Numbered from the stretch's first letter, positions 45,069-54,724 are shown. The stretch is 64,000 nt of DNA from Rhodocytophaga aerolata (GCF_030503435.1 NZ_JAUKPO010000001.1:1-64000), one strand, 5' to 3'. Notes: generated from the letters alone by a model not told the origin. Program-made: numbers and translations.

Positions 45069-46070
45069 ATGTACAACTATTTTATCGGCATCGACATTTC
45101 CAAACTAACACTTGATATTGTTTTAGTAAAACAAGGACAGTTAGTTCTGCATGAGCAAATAGAAAACGACCTTAAGGCGATTAAATCTTTTATGAAACGG
45201 GTGAGGCAACAGCCCGGTTTTACTATTGAACAAACTTTGGCTTGTATGGAACATACCGGTATTTATGCGACTCATTTGCTGGATTATTTAACCAATCAGC
45301 AAGTAGATGTATGGCTGGAAAATGCTTTACAGATCAAAAAGTCTGGTGGTATTCAACGAGGAAAGAATGATAAAGTAGATGCCTATCGCATCGCTTTGTA
45401 TGCTTACCGCAACTGCTCCCAGGTCCGTTTATGGCAACCCCCTCGTCAGGTAATACAGCAACTAACTCAATTAACGAGTATGCGTTCTCGCTTACTTAAC
45501 GTAATTAAACAACTTTCTGTGCCATTACAAGAACACAGCTTGTTTGTCAGTATGGGCAGTAAAGCATTACAAAAAGCCTGTTGCAATTCACTAAAGGCAC
45601 TCAAGCAAGATCTAGCGAAGATAGAAAAGCAGATTGCCCAACTCATTGCCGCCGACGAAGAACTGAATCGCCTCTTTAATTTAGTTACTTCTGTAGAGGG
45701 GGTAGGTAAAGTAACAGCTGTGCAAATATTACTTACTACCAATGAGTTCAAAGCATCTTTTACGGCTAAAAAATATGCTTGCTATGCCGGAGTAGCTCCT
45801 TTTCCTTATCGTTCCGGTTCTAGTATCAAGGGCAGGAACCGGGTCTCACCGCTTGCCAACAAATCAGTAAAAACATTGTTACATCTGGCTGCTTTGTCTG
45901 CCATCAAGGCCAAGGGAGAACTACGGGAATATTTCTTAAGAAAAGTAGCTGAAGGCAAAAACAAAATGGCTGTTGTAAATGCAGTCCGTAATAAGCTTAT
46001 TACCCGAATATTCGCTGTAGTAAAACAAAACCGAAAATATGAAAAAAATTATACTTACTCTGTTGTTTAA
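45069..46070 (+). CDS. IS110-family transposase (DEDD)
   Basis: A 333-residue transposase from ATG 45069 (an earlier TTG at 45039 is less likely). The N-terminal RuvC-like DEDD domain shows FIGIDISKLTLDIVLV, CMEHTGIYATHLLDYL and RGKNDKVDAYRIALYAYRNC. The C-terminal Tnp_20 domain shows VTSVEGVGKVTAVQILLTTN and YACYAGVAPFPYRSGSSIKG, with the catalytic Ser region and LHLAALSAIKAKGELREYFL. IS110 elements lack classical terminal repeats and use a bridge RNA from their non-coding ends. The non-coding stretches at about 44880-45068 and 46071-46100 are where that would be. The gene is intact. Confidence 0.85.
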   Translation: MYNYFIGIDISKLTLDIVLVKQGQLVLHEQIENDLKAIKSFMKRVRQQPGFTIEQTLACMEHTGIYATHLLDYLTNQQVDVWLENALQIKKSGGIQRGKNDKVDAYRIALYAYRNCSQVRLWQPPRQVIQQLTQLTSMRSRLLNVIKQLSVPLQEHSLFVSMGSKALQKACCNSLKALKQDLAKIEKQIAQLIAADEELNRLFNLVTSVEGVGKVTAVQILLTTNEFKASFTAKKYACYAGVAPFPYRSGSSIKGRNRVSPLANKSVKTLLHLAALSAIKAKGELREYFLRKVAEGKNKMAVVNAVRNKLITRIFAVVKQNRKYEKNYTYSVV

Positions 46071-46081
46071 TCCATAGAAAT

Positions 46082-46102
46082 CTGTCCGATTTTCGGGGTA
46101 CA
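46082..46102. repeat. Candidate right terminal repeat of the IS3 element
   Basis: CTGTCC...GGGGTACA matches the reverse complement of the IS3 left end (43452-43472) at 16 of 21 positions. It sits 12 bp after the IS110 gene. Confidence 0.5.
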
Positions 46103-46605
46103 CTACAGTTCCGACACTAGCTTTAAAATAGGATAAAATAAGTATGCTTTGAGTATGTCTTTCTAACTAACTTTTTTATTACTTAAATTAGAACTTGTGC
46201 CCCTATAGTGTCCCAAATAAAGTGTAATTCAAATCACAATGTCTTATATAGGCATTAACCCTATTTTTATTAACTATAGCTGTACCACGAAAAGCTACAG
46301 CTTTATTTGGGCCAGTTTCTCTCGGGGTTCATTATTTAACATTATCTTTTTGCTTATAAATAGTAATGATGTTTTAGTGGATATCTCTATCTTCTTCACA
46401 GGAAACACAAAAAGTTAAGGAATTACTGCAGAAGCACTAGGGGCTAAAAGCCATACTTTCCAGCTTAATGTTCACACTTTCTGAACCAACATTTATTGTC
46501 ACAGCATCGAGATGAGAAGAAAAATCCCTGCTGCGGAGGCTTTTTCGCATTTAAGTACTTATGCATATTATCATCTTCTCCTGAATTTTTAGGAGAGGCT
46601 CTTAA
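46103..46605. other. Gene-free stretch with one hairpin
   Basis: No convincing gene on either strand. The only structure seen is AGCTGTA/TACAGCT (46278-46302, 11-base loop) followed by TTTATTT, which may be a weak terminator. The 20-bp operator copy 4 begins directly afterwards. Confidence 0.5.
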
Positions 46606-46625
46606 AATACCTAAAAGTAGGTATT
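46606..46625. promoter_or_regulatory. 20-bp palindromic operator-like site, copy 4
   Basis: A perfect AATACCTA-AAAG-TAGGTATT, ending 16 bases before ATG 46642 and 46 bases before the alternative ATG 46672 of the metzincin gene. This is the copy closest to a start codon and would overlap a promoter or leader. Confidence 0.65.
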
Positions 46626-46641
46626 GATAAGTTAGTGTTTA

Positions 46642-48036
46642 ATGCTTATTATTCAAAATAACTCTCTAAACATGTTTATAGATATCACTTTGCCAACGGT
46701 ATTCAGAATGCTATTGGTGGTTTCTAGTTTATTCTTGCTTCTTTACCCGAATTCAAAAGCACAGGTTGTTATAGAGCAACAGCGAGACCAAGTAAGAGAG
46801 TTGACTGAAGAGGAGTATAAGGCGATAAAAGAAGCCCAAAACAAGAAAACTTTCGCTGTTCCCAGAACAATAAAGAAGAAAGTGTTCACCACTACTGGAA
46901 ACGAAAATGCAACCACTATTGCCACTAACCCTACTGCAGGACTTACTGATGATGCAGATGGTGACGGCCTTACAGCTTCGGAAGAGCAAACATTGAGAAC
47001 CGATCCTAATAACCTTGATACTGATGGTGATGGATTATGGGATGGATGGGAAATACATCCCACTAATGGAGTTGATTTACGTGCATTGGGAGCTTCCCCT
47101 TTACATAAGGATATATTCGTTGAAATGGATTATATGAGTAGGGCTGATGCCACCAACAGCTTAGGACCTAATCCTACAGTTTTATTAGGAATCGAACGCG
47201 CTTTTGCTAGCTTACCAGTTAATAATCCAGATGGATTATCTGGAATTAATATTCATTTGGTAGCTGGCAATGAAGTTGAATATGATGAAAACCTTTCTCC
47301 GTACGCCCAAGAATTCTTTGCTTTAAAAGCAAGACATTTTGATCCAAATCGTGCCCCATTTTTTCATTATATGATATGGGCAAACAGTTATAGTGGTGGA
47401 CAATCCAGTGGAAGATCAATGGGTATTCCACACTCGGATTTTATAGTAACTCTTGGTCGTTGGAATAATGATAAAGGAGGCACAAACGAGCAAAAGATAG
47501 GCACCTTTATACATGAGTTAGGCCATAATCTAGGTCTAAAACATGGAGGTAGCGATGATGAGGGTTATAAACCCAATCATTTGAGCGTTATGAATTATTT
47601 ATTTCAGATGGATGGTGTGCCGTTTAGAGGAGCGTTTATATATACGTATCAACCTTTTACAACTCTTTCTCTTGTAGAAAATACGCTTGTAGAACAAGCT
47701 GGAATAGGAAATGAGCCACTTATGCAAGGATATTTTACTAGATACCGTACACCAAGTGGAAGGATTGAAACAGCACCTATAGGAGGGGCTATAGACTGGA
47801 ATAAGAACAATACAGTTGACCAGAATCAGGTCCAAGTTGACGTTAACGGCAGCGGATTCCTTTCACAGTTATTAGCAGCTCCCAACGAATGTACAATAAT
47901 GCAATTCGATGGTGCTGCTATTGGTGAACTTGGTGATCTAGCGGGCATATTAGAGGAAGCAGAAGCGGAATATACTCCATTGTTGGACCAAGAATTAACA
48001 GAAGATATGTACATACAGATCGCACCTAATAGGTAG
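46642..48036 (+). CDS. Secreted metzincin metalloprotease with TSP3-like repeats
   Basis: A 464-residue protein. A signal peptide is visible after the second Met (M11: VFRMLLVVSSLFLLLYPNSKAQ), so ATG 46672 may be the true start. Residues 103-137 are thrombospondin type 3-like calcium repeats (DADGDGLTASEEQTLRTDPN, DTDGDGLWDGWE). The catalytic domain has the extended zinc motif HELGHNLGLKH at 291-301 and a Met-turn (LSVMNYLF, M317), which defines a metzincin. The acidic C-terminus may be a propeptide or binding tail. No T9SS domain is seen. It likely acts extracellularly. It ends in a perfect 58-bp palindrome shared with the convergent barrel gene. Confidence 0.85.
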   Translation: MLIIQNNSLNMFIDITLPTVFRMLLVVSSLFLLLYPNSKAQVVIEQQRDQVRELTEEEYKAIKEAQNKKTFAVPRTIKKKVFTTTGNENATTIATNPTAGLTDDADGDGLTASEEQTLRTDPNNLDTDGDGLWDGWEIHPTNGVDLRALGASPLHKDIFVEMDYMSRADATNSLGPNPTVLLGIERAFASLPVNNPDGLSGINIHLVAGNEVEYDENLSPYAQEFFALKARHFDPNRAPFFHYMIWANSYSGGQSSGRSMGIPHSDFIVTLGRWNNDKGGTNEQKIGTFIHELGHNLGLKHGGSDDEGYKPNHLSVMNYLFQMDGVPFRGAFIYTYQPFTTLSLVENTLVEQAGIGNEPLMQGYFTRYRTPSGRIETAPIGGAIDWNKNNTVDQNQVQVDVNGSGFLSQLLAAPNECTIMQFDGAAIGELGDLAGILEEAEAEYTPLLDQELTEDMYIQIAPNR

Positions 48037-48046
48037 CTACACTATT

Positions 48047-48104
48047 ATAAATTTAACCTAGGCCAGAAATGTAATATTACATTTCTGGCCTAGGTTAAAT
48101 TTAT
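48047..48104. terminator. Perfect 58-bp palindrome between convergent genes
   Basis: Arms of 29 bp (48047-48075 and 48076-48104) are perfectly complementary with no spacer; cores CCTAGGCCAGAAATGT and complement. It begins 10 bp after the stop at 48036 and ends 6 bp before the stop of the minus-strand gene at 48111. Most likely a bidirectional transcription terminator; it could also form a DNA cruciform. Confidence 0.85.
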
Positions 48105-48110
48105 TGTGGT

Positions 48111-49514
48111 TTAAAAATTAAACTGAACCCCTACATACGGTCTAAGAGGGAATTGGAATTCATAGGAAAGATCTTTTTCTAGTTCTGCAGTGCCTGAAAC
48201 CTCATGTCCTACTTCCAGGGTTTTTAAGGTTTGGATAAAAGTAGAAGCATAGCCAGCTGCTACAGCCAATCTTCTTAAAGGTGGAAAATTTAGCCTAAGG
48301 CCTACGCCGGTAAAAAATGTGGGGAAATCTGAATTCACACCTATTCCAATTTGCCAAAAGGGATGCACAGATGAATTATTGATGAAGTAGTTAAGATTAA
48401 TCATAGTTGTAAAATTAATCCTCCGGAAAATCTCTTCTCCTGCACTAGCCACGCGCAGCACACCTAAAGAATCAGTTTCTGTGCCGTATTTAGGGAACTT
48501 CAGAAAAGTGAAAGCAGTTCCTGCAGAAACCTCAGGAATAAAACGACCAAATCTTCTGATGCGTAAATTACGCTTTGCCTTTTCCTTTATCAAAGATTCT
48601 ACAATTTCACCGTTTTCGAGGTGATATCCTGATTCATTGATCGTAATTGTATAAACTGATACTTTGCCAACTGTAGAAGGTACTTCAGGCAAAGCAATAG
48701 TCCACTTTGGCTTTCCCGATTCGCCACTAGCTTGCTCCTGTACCTCTTTCACCAACTTATACGTCTTTTCTAAATTAGTTACTCTTTTGTAGAGTTGATT
48801 CTTCAACTCGGTCATCTCTTTAGCCAAACTATTATAAACATACTTAGTAATAAACATATCGTATTCTTGACAAGATAATTTATTTATGTCTTGTTTTAGT
48901 TTAACAATAGACGCATCAATTTTAGTAAAATGGCTTTTAATAGGCTCAATGCTCTTTTCTATGGTTTGTAAAGACGAAATCGTAGCACTTTCTTGATCGA
49001 AGGAAAGGCTTTCAAGTTGCGCAAATAGTCCGTTTATTTCTTCTTTTTTAGTTATCGCTAATGAGTCTTGTAATGCCTTTATAGCCGCCTTTAAAGTGTT
49101 TATCTGGTCATCACAATCAGGGGCTGCTCCAGCAGCTGCATCGGCGGGGTTAGTAGTAGGCATCACTATTTCTAGTAGGTCAAAAATTGATCCCAGAGCC
49201 TTCCCTGCCTGCTCATCTATTTGATCGATAATTACTTTGTTACTAGTAGTGTGAGCATATTTGAGAGGGTTTAATGGATGCAAATAGATCTTTACTGCAG
49301 ATCCAGGTGCTAGAAAAATAGAATCTGCCAAGTCAATGAAGCGAATCTTCTCACTACCTCTGTCATACGCAAATTTGTCATTCACAAACCGTATAATAAT
49401 TTCTTCTTCATTTTTTAGTTTTATACCCCTTTCCAGCACATCGCCTGCAGTTTGCGAAAACACTAATGTTTTAGAAAGTAGAGTAATAATTAATACTAGA
49501 ATAAATTTGCTCAT
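48111..49514 (-). CDS. Outer-membrane barrel protein with periplasmic coiled coil
   Basis: A 467-residue protein with a signal peptide (KFILVLIITLLSKTLVFSQT). Residues 140-265 are strongly helical coiled coil (QINTLKAAIKALQDSLAITK, EMTELKNQLYKRVTNLEKTY). The C-terminal 150 residues alternate like an outer-membrane beta-barrel (RFIPEVSAGTAFTFL, FWQIGIGVNSDFPTFFTGVG, YASTFIQTL) and end in an aromatic strand (LRPYVGVQFNF), the usual barrel-assembly signal. It is encoded directly downstream of the C11-CHAT protease gene on the same strand (110 bp gap), so the two probably act together at the cell surface. Transport or anchoring of the protease is possible but unproven. Confidence 0.7.
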   Translation of the reverse strand: MSKFILVLIITLLSKTLVFSQTAGDVLERGIKLKNEEEIIIRFVNDKFAYDRGSEKIRFIDLADSIFLAPGSAVKIYLHPLNPLKYAHTTSNKVIIDQIDEQAGKALGSIFDLLEIVMPTTNPADAAAGAAPDCDDQINTLKAAIKALQDSLAITKKEEINGLFAQLESLSFDQESATISSLQTIEKSIEPIKSHFTKIDASIVKLKQDINKLSCQEYDMFITKYVYNSLAKEMTELKNQLYKRVTNLEKTYKLVKEVQEQASGESGKPKWTIALPEVPSTVGKVSVYTITINESGYHLENGEIVESLIKEKAKRNLRIRRFGRFIPEVSAGTAFTFLKFPKYGTETDSLGVLRVASAGEEIFRRINFTTMINLNYFINNSSVHPFWQIGIGVNSDFPTFFTGVGLRLNFPPLRRLAVAAGYASTFIQTLKTLEVGHEVSGTAELEKDLSYEFQFPLRPYVGVQFNF

Positions 49515-49624
49515 AAGTTAAGTTGTTTGATTATTAAAGGAATAACTAAGAATCAACCTCTTTTACAATTTGTGGAAATGCAGATAACAAGTAACTGATT
49601 GTAATAGATTTTTTAATTTTATTT

Positions 49625-52600
49625 TCATGGAACATAGAGGTTGAACGTGTTCCAAAATAAGCGTGAAGGATATTGTTTTTTTATGGAGAGTTTGGATTCG
49701 TGAAGGCTGGAAACAAGATCTTTTCCGATGCTGAGCTGGTTATAGAATTTTGTCATGAAGGATTTACCCACAGCATCATTTACTTTTAAAACTGAACTAA
49801 TAACATTGGAGACGTTACATTGTAAAAGTGTATAAGTTAAGCCAAGCGAGCCGTTGCTTACTAAGGTGCCATTGGCGCTTTCGCAGCTGCTCAAAGTGAC
49901 GAGTGAAATGGGATCAGAGCCTTTTAATGCATTGAGTAATTCATATGCTGTAATAATACCATCAGAATAAGATGAAGAGGCTGAACTTTTAGAATTATCT
50001 AATGAAGTGTTACTAGTGGATTGGGCTGAGCCAAAAGAACCTCCGGAATCAATGGGCTCAGTAGTTTTACTTAAAACAATTCCGGATGCAAATGGGCGCT
50101 GAGCGGTGAAATATGAATGTGTCGCAAAATGGAGGATATCGTAATTTTTGATTTTGTTATTTATAGAGATATCAGTGGCGCTTTCCCCTGAGATAATGTC
50201 GAGTTTTAATTGGTTATCGAGATTTTCTTTGATAGCCTCGCTTTCTCCTAATCCATTTTGTAAATAGGGAAATATGGTAGTAAAGGATTTTGGAGAAGAA
50301 ATGCAGAGCATACGTTTATTAATCATTGAAAATGGGTGATAAGTAGCTTTTCGTAAATTGAACGTATAAGTGAATGCATATTTATCAACGAGGTAATTTC
50401 CGCGTCCGTCAGACATGCCATCAAGCGGTATTTGAAATAAAAAATGATCTGGAATGACGATTATTTCTTTGGATTTAGCAGACACAAAAAAATTATCTAT
50501 CACATTATATATCCTGGTTTCCCGAGCAAGCTCGTATTGCTTCTCCATGCTACGTTCGCGCTGATAATTAAAATCAAAGGCTTCGGAATATGCTATGGTG
50601 TCTACGCTGTATTTGCTATCACTTTTCATCAATACATACATGGCGCGGTCGGCATAGGAAAAATGAAAATAGACATAATTTTTGTTGGCAACTTTGTTTG
50701 TATCAATTTCAAATGGCAATATTTCGCGGCTCTGTACCCGGTCATATTCAAACTTGGTAATTGCCGAAAGATCGCTTACCAACCTGAGTATTTTCGATTC
50801 CTGCGGCATGCCTACGACTTGGCTATTCAGGGGACTTTCGATCCATCTTTTATGCTCGAAAGCCTCAATGAAGGCATAAGGATTAACCGTTTTTCTTTGT
50901 TTAAATAGAACAGAAACAATTCGATTTAATGCTTTTACATCATTATTTTCCAGTGCAGGGGAGGCAATCAACCTGGCATTCGGGAAAAGTTCGGAGGCGG
51001 ACCCTGCCTCTTCCAAATCCATTACTCCATTACTTAATAATATTTTATCAGAAGGTTTTTCGATCTCAATGTATTTATAATATTCCGAGGCAATATTTTG
51101 AATAGCTATGTAATTTTTATCAGCATATAATGCATTAATTTTCATCTGGTATATGGACAGGTACTCACTATTTTGTACAGGTTCTATCTTCAAGAAATCA
51201 GGAATAACAGATTCAAGCTGTTTTATATAATACAAAGTGCTGTCATGAAGAAAGAAATAATTAGAAGATAGCTTCGTAAGTCCATAATATGTAAAGAATT
51301 TTAAGGCCGGAACGCGTGCATCTCCAGGTGAAAGAGAATTTATAAAATCCAGGCTGCGGTCGTAATAGTGCTTAGCTCTTAAATAACACCTGTCTCTGTC
51401 GTAATCCTCCTTGTCATCTGCTTCCGTAATTTCTGAGTTAAGTGCAGTGCGCACCTGGCGATTGTCACCGAGCCAAAATCTTTGCAATCTTGCATAATTA
51501 TCGGCTAGCATCATGTTCAGAAGCATATGATTAATTGGATCCTTTTCAAGTGGCCAGGTGAGTTCCCCTATAACGCTCAATATACCATAAGCAGGTGGAT
51601 TCAGTTCACCATTGCTGTTTTGCTCATCTACCCACAAATACATACCCATTAGGTAGCCAGTAAACTTGCGGAGATAAGAAGTATTTAAACTGCTTTCAAG
51701 CGCATTTATCATCGGCTGCAACTCATAGGTGTCAACCAGGCCATATTCTTGGGTTTCGAAGAAGGGCAATAAAACATTGGATAGAGATTTTACAAAATTT
51801 AAAGTGTCTTGGTGAAATGATTCCTTAAAATCAAGCAATAGAGTAGATAATTTTTCGCTTTGGGCAGAATGTTTACCTGAATATGCAGATTGTATCTTTT
51901 TATATAATGCTATTTCAGCATCAGAAGGTTCTGGATTGAGTGGAGAAGTAAGTTGTTGGCCGACACGGTCTTTGCCGCTGGATTTATAATATGCATTTAG
52001 GAAGTCAACCCATTTTTCATTTTTGACAAAGGCGACAGGATTATCTGTGTTGTTCTTTGAATAAGCAGAGCCGTCAGGGTCCAGTTTGAATATTTGAACT
52101 GATTCAGGAAAATAGATAGCTAGACCATAACTGCCACGTTTATCCTTGTTCACTTTGTCGCTGACATTATTCAGCACTAGTTTGTCAAATAGTTTCAACA
52201 ATTCAGCAATAGATGTGTTCAATTGTTCATCGTTGCTGTTGGTTTTATATTCAAGGAGAAATTTCTTTAAATCGATTCCATTTGGCCATGCATCTTCTTT
52301 CTGGTAGCCATAAGGAGTGTTACAGTTTTGTCTTGCTACTTTAATTATTTCCGGATATTTCAATAAACAGATACTTAATGCAGAAAGATCTGTGGCAAAT
52401 TTTGAAACCTGAGAGAGATCAATAGAACTTTGTGTATATTGAAATTTATCGGAATTGTCGATATAGTAATTACCGTAATTTTTTACCAGTGACTGAACGA
52501 GTTTTTTTGTGTCGTTAAATTCCGGTTTTGACAAAGATTCGACCAGTTTATCGTAAGGCCATCCTAGGCCGGGCTCAAGATCCTCGGAACCAACACCATA

Positions 52601-53215
52601 CTTAGCGAAATCTTTTACCTCATACCAGACCTCGAGCATCGACATGAGGCAGGCATCAAAACCAATAAATTCCAGTTTATTTTGTTTAAAGTTGCTTTTA
52701 CATTTTTTCAACGCTTCCGATACCTCATGCATATATAATTTATCACCGCCATTATCGTCGGATGCAATTGCCTTAAAAATAGGGTCGGGCCTTTTTTCCT
52801 CAACAAAATTCTGTTTGCGCCAGCCATCCCCATGGTTCCAGATGATCAGGCCATATTTCTTTGCAGGAAACTTAGCTACCGACCAGTCTATGAATTTTGT
52901 AAGCTCTTTCGGGTCGCCAGTATTTATTTCCCCGATGTCCTCAAGATATTCTGTTTTATACTTTAAACCATTTTCGATTTCAAACCTCCGGCATGTTATC
53001 CAGTCGGCCCAGTCTGTGTTATTGGATTTGTCTAGCTGCACCAAGAGATTGATATTGTCAGGAAGTTTTGGTTTCAGCATTTCAATAAGATCGAGTTCGG
53101 CGTAAGGATCTAGATTATTGTCTGCTGCGACATAGACCATAATGGTCCAATCTTTTTGTGCTGACAATTGAAAGGTGAAAACAAAGAAAAAAATAGCCGT
53201 GATAAAGAATCTCAT
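49625..53215 (-). CDS. Secreted C11 clostripain - CHAT dual caspase-fold protein
   Basis: A 1196-residue protein with a signal peptide (MRFFITAIFFFVFTFQLSAQ). Residues 21-390 form a clostripain (peptidase C11) domain: TIMVYVAADNNLDPYAELDL, catalytic H128 in IIWNHGDGW and C189 in FIGFDACLMSMLEV. The middle 450 residues are helical. The last 330 residues form a CHAT domain (caspase HetF-associated with TPRs): H1033 in ILHFATHS and C1111 in LVTLSSCESANG, with a Ser-rich insert between. It thus carries two clan CD cysteine-protease modules on one exported chain, each with an apparently intact Cys-His pair. An operator-like palindrome lies 250 bp upstream. Possible roles are self-activation by one module or proteolytic signalling on the surface; both are inference. 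Confidence 0.8.
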   Translation of the reverse strand: MRFFITAIFFFVFTFQLSAQKDWTIMVYVAADNNLDPYAELDLIEMLKPKLPDNINLLVQLDKSNNTDWADWITCRRFEIENGLKYKTEYLEDIGEINTGDPKELTKFIDWSVAKFPAKKYGLIIWNHGDGWRKQNFVEEKRPDPIFKAIASDDNGGDKLYMHEVSEALKKCKSNFKQNKLEFIGFDACLMSMLEVWYEVKDFAKYGVGSEDLEPGLGWPYDKLVESLSKPEFNDTKKLVQSLVKNYGNYYIDNSDKFQYTQSSIDLSQVSKFATDLSALSICLLKYPEIIKVARQNCNTPYGYQKEDAWPNGIDLKKFLLEYKTNSNDEQLNTSIAELLKLFDKLVLNNVSDKVNKDKRGSYGLAIYFPESVQIFKLDPDGSAYSKNNTDNPVAFVKNEKWVDFLNAYYKSSGKDRVGQQLTSPLNPEPSDAEIALYKKIQSAYSGKHSAQSEKLSTLLLDFKESFHQDTLNFVKSLSNVLLPFFETQEYGLVDTYELQPMINALESSLNTSYLRKFTGYLMGMYLWVDEQNSNGELNPPAYGILSVIGELTWPLEKDPINHMLLNMMLADNYARLQRFWLGDNRQVRTALNSEITEADDKEDYDRDRCYLRAKHYYDRSLDFINSLSPGDARVPALKFFTYYGLTKLSSNYFFLHDSTLYYIKQLESVIPDFLKIEPVQNSEYLSIYQMKINALYADKNYIAIQNIASEYYKYIEIEKPSDKILLSNGVMDLEEAGSASELFPNARLIASPALENNDVKALNRIVSVLFKQRKTVNPYAFIEAFEHKRWIESPLNSQVVGMPQESKILRLVSDLSAITKFEYDRVQSREILPFEIDTNKVANKNYVYFHFSYADRAMYVLMKSDSKYSVDTIAYSEAFDFNYQRERSMEKQYELARETRIYNVIDNFFVSAKSKEIIVIPDHFLFQIPLDGMSDGRGNYLVDKYAFTYTFNLRKATYHPFSMINKRMLCISSPKSFTTIFPYLQNGLGESEAIKENLDNQLKLDIISGESATDISINNKIKNYDILHFATHSYFTAQRPFASGIVLSKTTEPIDSGGSFGSAQSTSNTSLDNSKSSASSSYSDGIITAYELLNALKGSDPISLVTLSSCESANGTLVSNGSLGLTYTLLQCNVSNVISSVLKVNDAVGKSFMTKFYNQLSIGKDLVSSLHESKLSIKKQYPSRLFWNTFNLYVP

Positions 53216-54073
53216 ATCGGAAAGGTTTATTATTTAGAAATATATTGTTTAGGAGAAGTCTATGTCAACTTCCCAGAATTAGAACTGCATAAAAGTATAA
53301 AAACTATTGTTGTGAGCTCCTCCCAAAAACATGACAGGCCTAAAGTAGAAATTTAGGGTGGATGAGCTACACAATTATGATTCTTCGATTGTCTACTTGA
53401 CTACTAAAACCTTTTAAAATTGCTTTTAAGTAGTGACAAGGAAGGAAAATATATGGAGAAAGTAAATACCTACTTATAGGTATATTTGGTCTAAATTAAA
53501 TTTATATTCTAAGCTCGGGTTTCACATTAAGCAGCTTAGGTAAGGACTTGAAGGAAAGCCGTAGGGGGTAGTCTTACTATATTATGCTCAGAAGTGGACA
53601 TTTAGAAACTAGGACTGCTCCACAAAAGGTGTCTTACTGATGCAATAATTTTACTTGCTGATATTAAATTTTAACCATACTTTTTAGGATGGGACAACAT
53701 GCACATTATCTTATTAAACCACCATATTTTGGGTATAACAAAGAGGGGTAAATTTATCTATAAAGTGCTATAAAATGTGTCTTATATTGCCATCTCAACA
53801 TTGTCTAGGCTTTTATTGTTTTTGAGACTGATTTTATGATACAAAACCATACAATAAAAAACTCGACAACTGATAATCAATGTAGCCTACTAAGAAGTCA
53901 GAAAATTTATGAGTAAAGAAAAAGGGAAATTTATTTAACTGCCTTAAGCTTAGCGAAAATTCAAACAAATTACTTTTCTTTTTGTAATTAAAGGAAGCAT
54001 GGTTATTTTCTGCCCCTGTTTTCTTCAGATATATCAGCTTGGAGTTACTATCTTAGTCCTACCATTCTTGAAC
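53216..54073. other. Gene-free AT-rich stretch
   Basis: No gene is supported on either strand in these 858 bases. Apart from operator copy 5 at 53465-53484 nothing structured was seen. It marks the boundary between the protease region and the conjugative module. Confidence 0.55.
53465..53484. promoter_or_regulatory. 20-bp palindromic operator-like site, copy 5
   Basis: AATACCTA-CTTA-TAGGTATA, one mismatch in the last base. It lies 250 bp upstream of the C11-CHAT gene start. Confidence 0.55.
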
Positions 54074-54385
54074 TCAAGTAGCGATAAGTACCTTGTTGGC
54101 TGTTTCAACACCATTACCTAAAATAGTGAGAATAGGTTCTTTTTCTCGATTTACATTTTTATTATCATAGATAGCTGCCCACTTGATCCCGAACTCTGAA
54201 TGTTCAATGTACCAATAAATCCTGTTGCGCCAGTACTCAAATCCATTCACTGGTTCCTTTTGCCCAATGAATTTGGAATAGAAATCTTGTTTTCTGGTAG
54301 TGGTTTGGGCCGGATCGTTAAAAAAATAAATAATTGTTTTGTATCTGGAACCGGTTATATCTTTAGGTGGCAATTTTTTCTTCAT
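54074..54385 (-). CDS. Hypothetical protein, 103 aa
   Basis: A small soluble protein (KTIIYFFNDPAQTTTRKQDF, FEYWRNRIYWYIEHSEFGIK, KWAAIYDNKNVNREKEPILT) rich in aromatic and charged residues, with an alternating strand pattern. No signal peptide or known motif. It is a plausible cargo gene at the left edge of the conjugative module, with AT-rich flanks. Codon use looks normal and the frame is clean, but function is unknown. Confidence 0.45.
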   Translation of the reverse strand: MKKKLPPKDITGSRYKTIIYFFNDPAQTTTRKQDFYSKFIGQKEPVNGFEYWRNRIYWYIEHSEFGIKWAAIYDNKNVNREKEPILTILGNGVETANKVLIAT

Positions 54386-54624
54386 CTTAAGTAATTATAT
54401 ACTGTTGTAGATTAATTTAAAATCCAGCCGTACAAAAGGGTGTAACTGGAATCTTGTATTTATGGCAAGGCATTAGCAAGGGATATTATGTTGAGATCAT
54501 ACTCCTGACAACTGCCCCGGCTTCGTAACTTTCTTTTATATTTTTCAGATTTGTTCTTTATTCTGCAAAAGCTGCTTGGTTATATTTTTCTTTTTCCCTT
54601 TGATTTATTTTATACTTTAAAAAG

Positions 54625-54642
54625 TTATCCACATAATCCACA
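54625..54642. other. Two adjacent DnaA-box-like 9-mers (possible origin)
   Basis: TTATCCACA (54625-54633), identical to the strong DnaA box, is directly followed by TAATCCACA (one mismatch). An AT-rich inverted repeat TTTTAAAC/GTTTAAAA lies 9 bp further (54652-54671). The site is 83 bp downstream of the end of a winged-helix protein gene. Together these resemble a plasmid or element replication origin. No iterons were seen, so the call is tentative. The remainder of 54386-54724 shows no gene. Confidence 0.4.
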
Positions 54643-54724
54643 GCTCTTTCATTTTAAACTTTCGTTTAAAACTCTCTTAAAAGAAAGTGTCGGTAACTTT
54701 TACCATAGACAAAAAGTAAGACTA

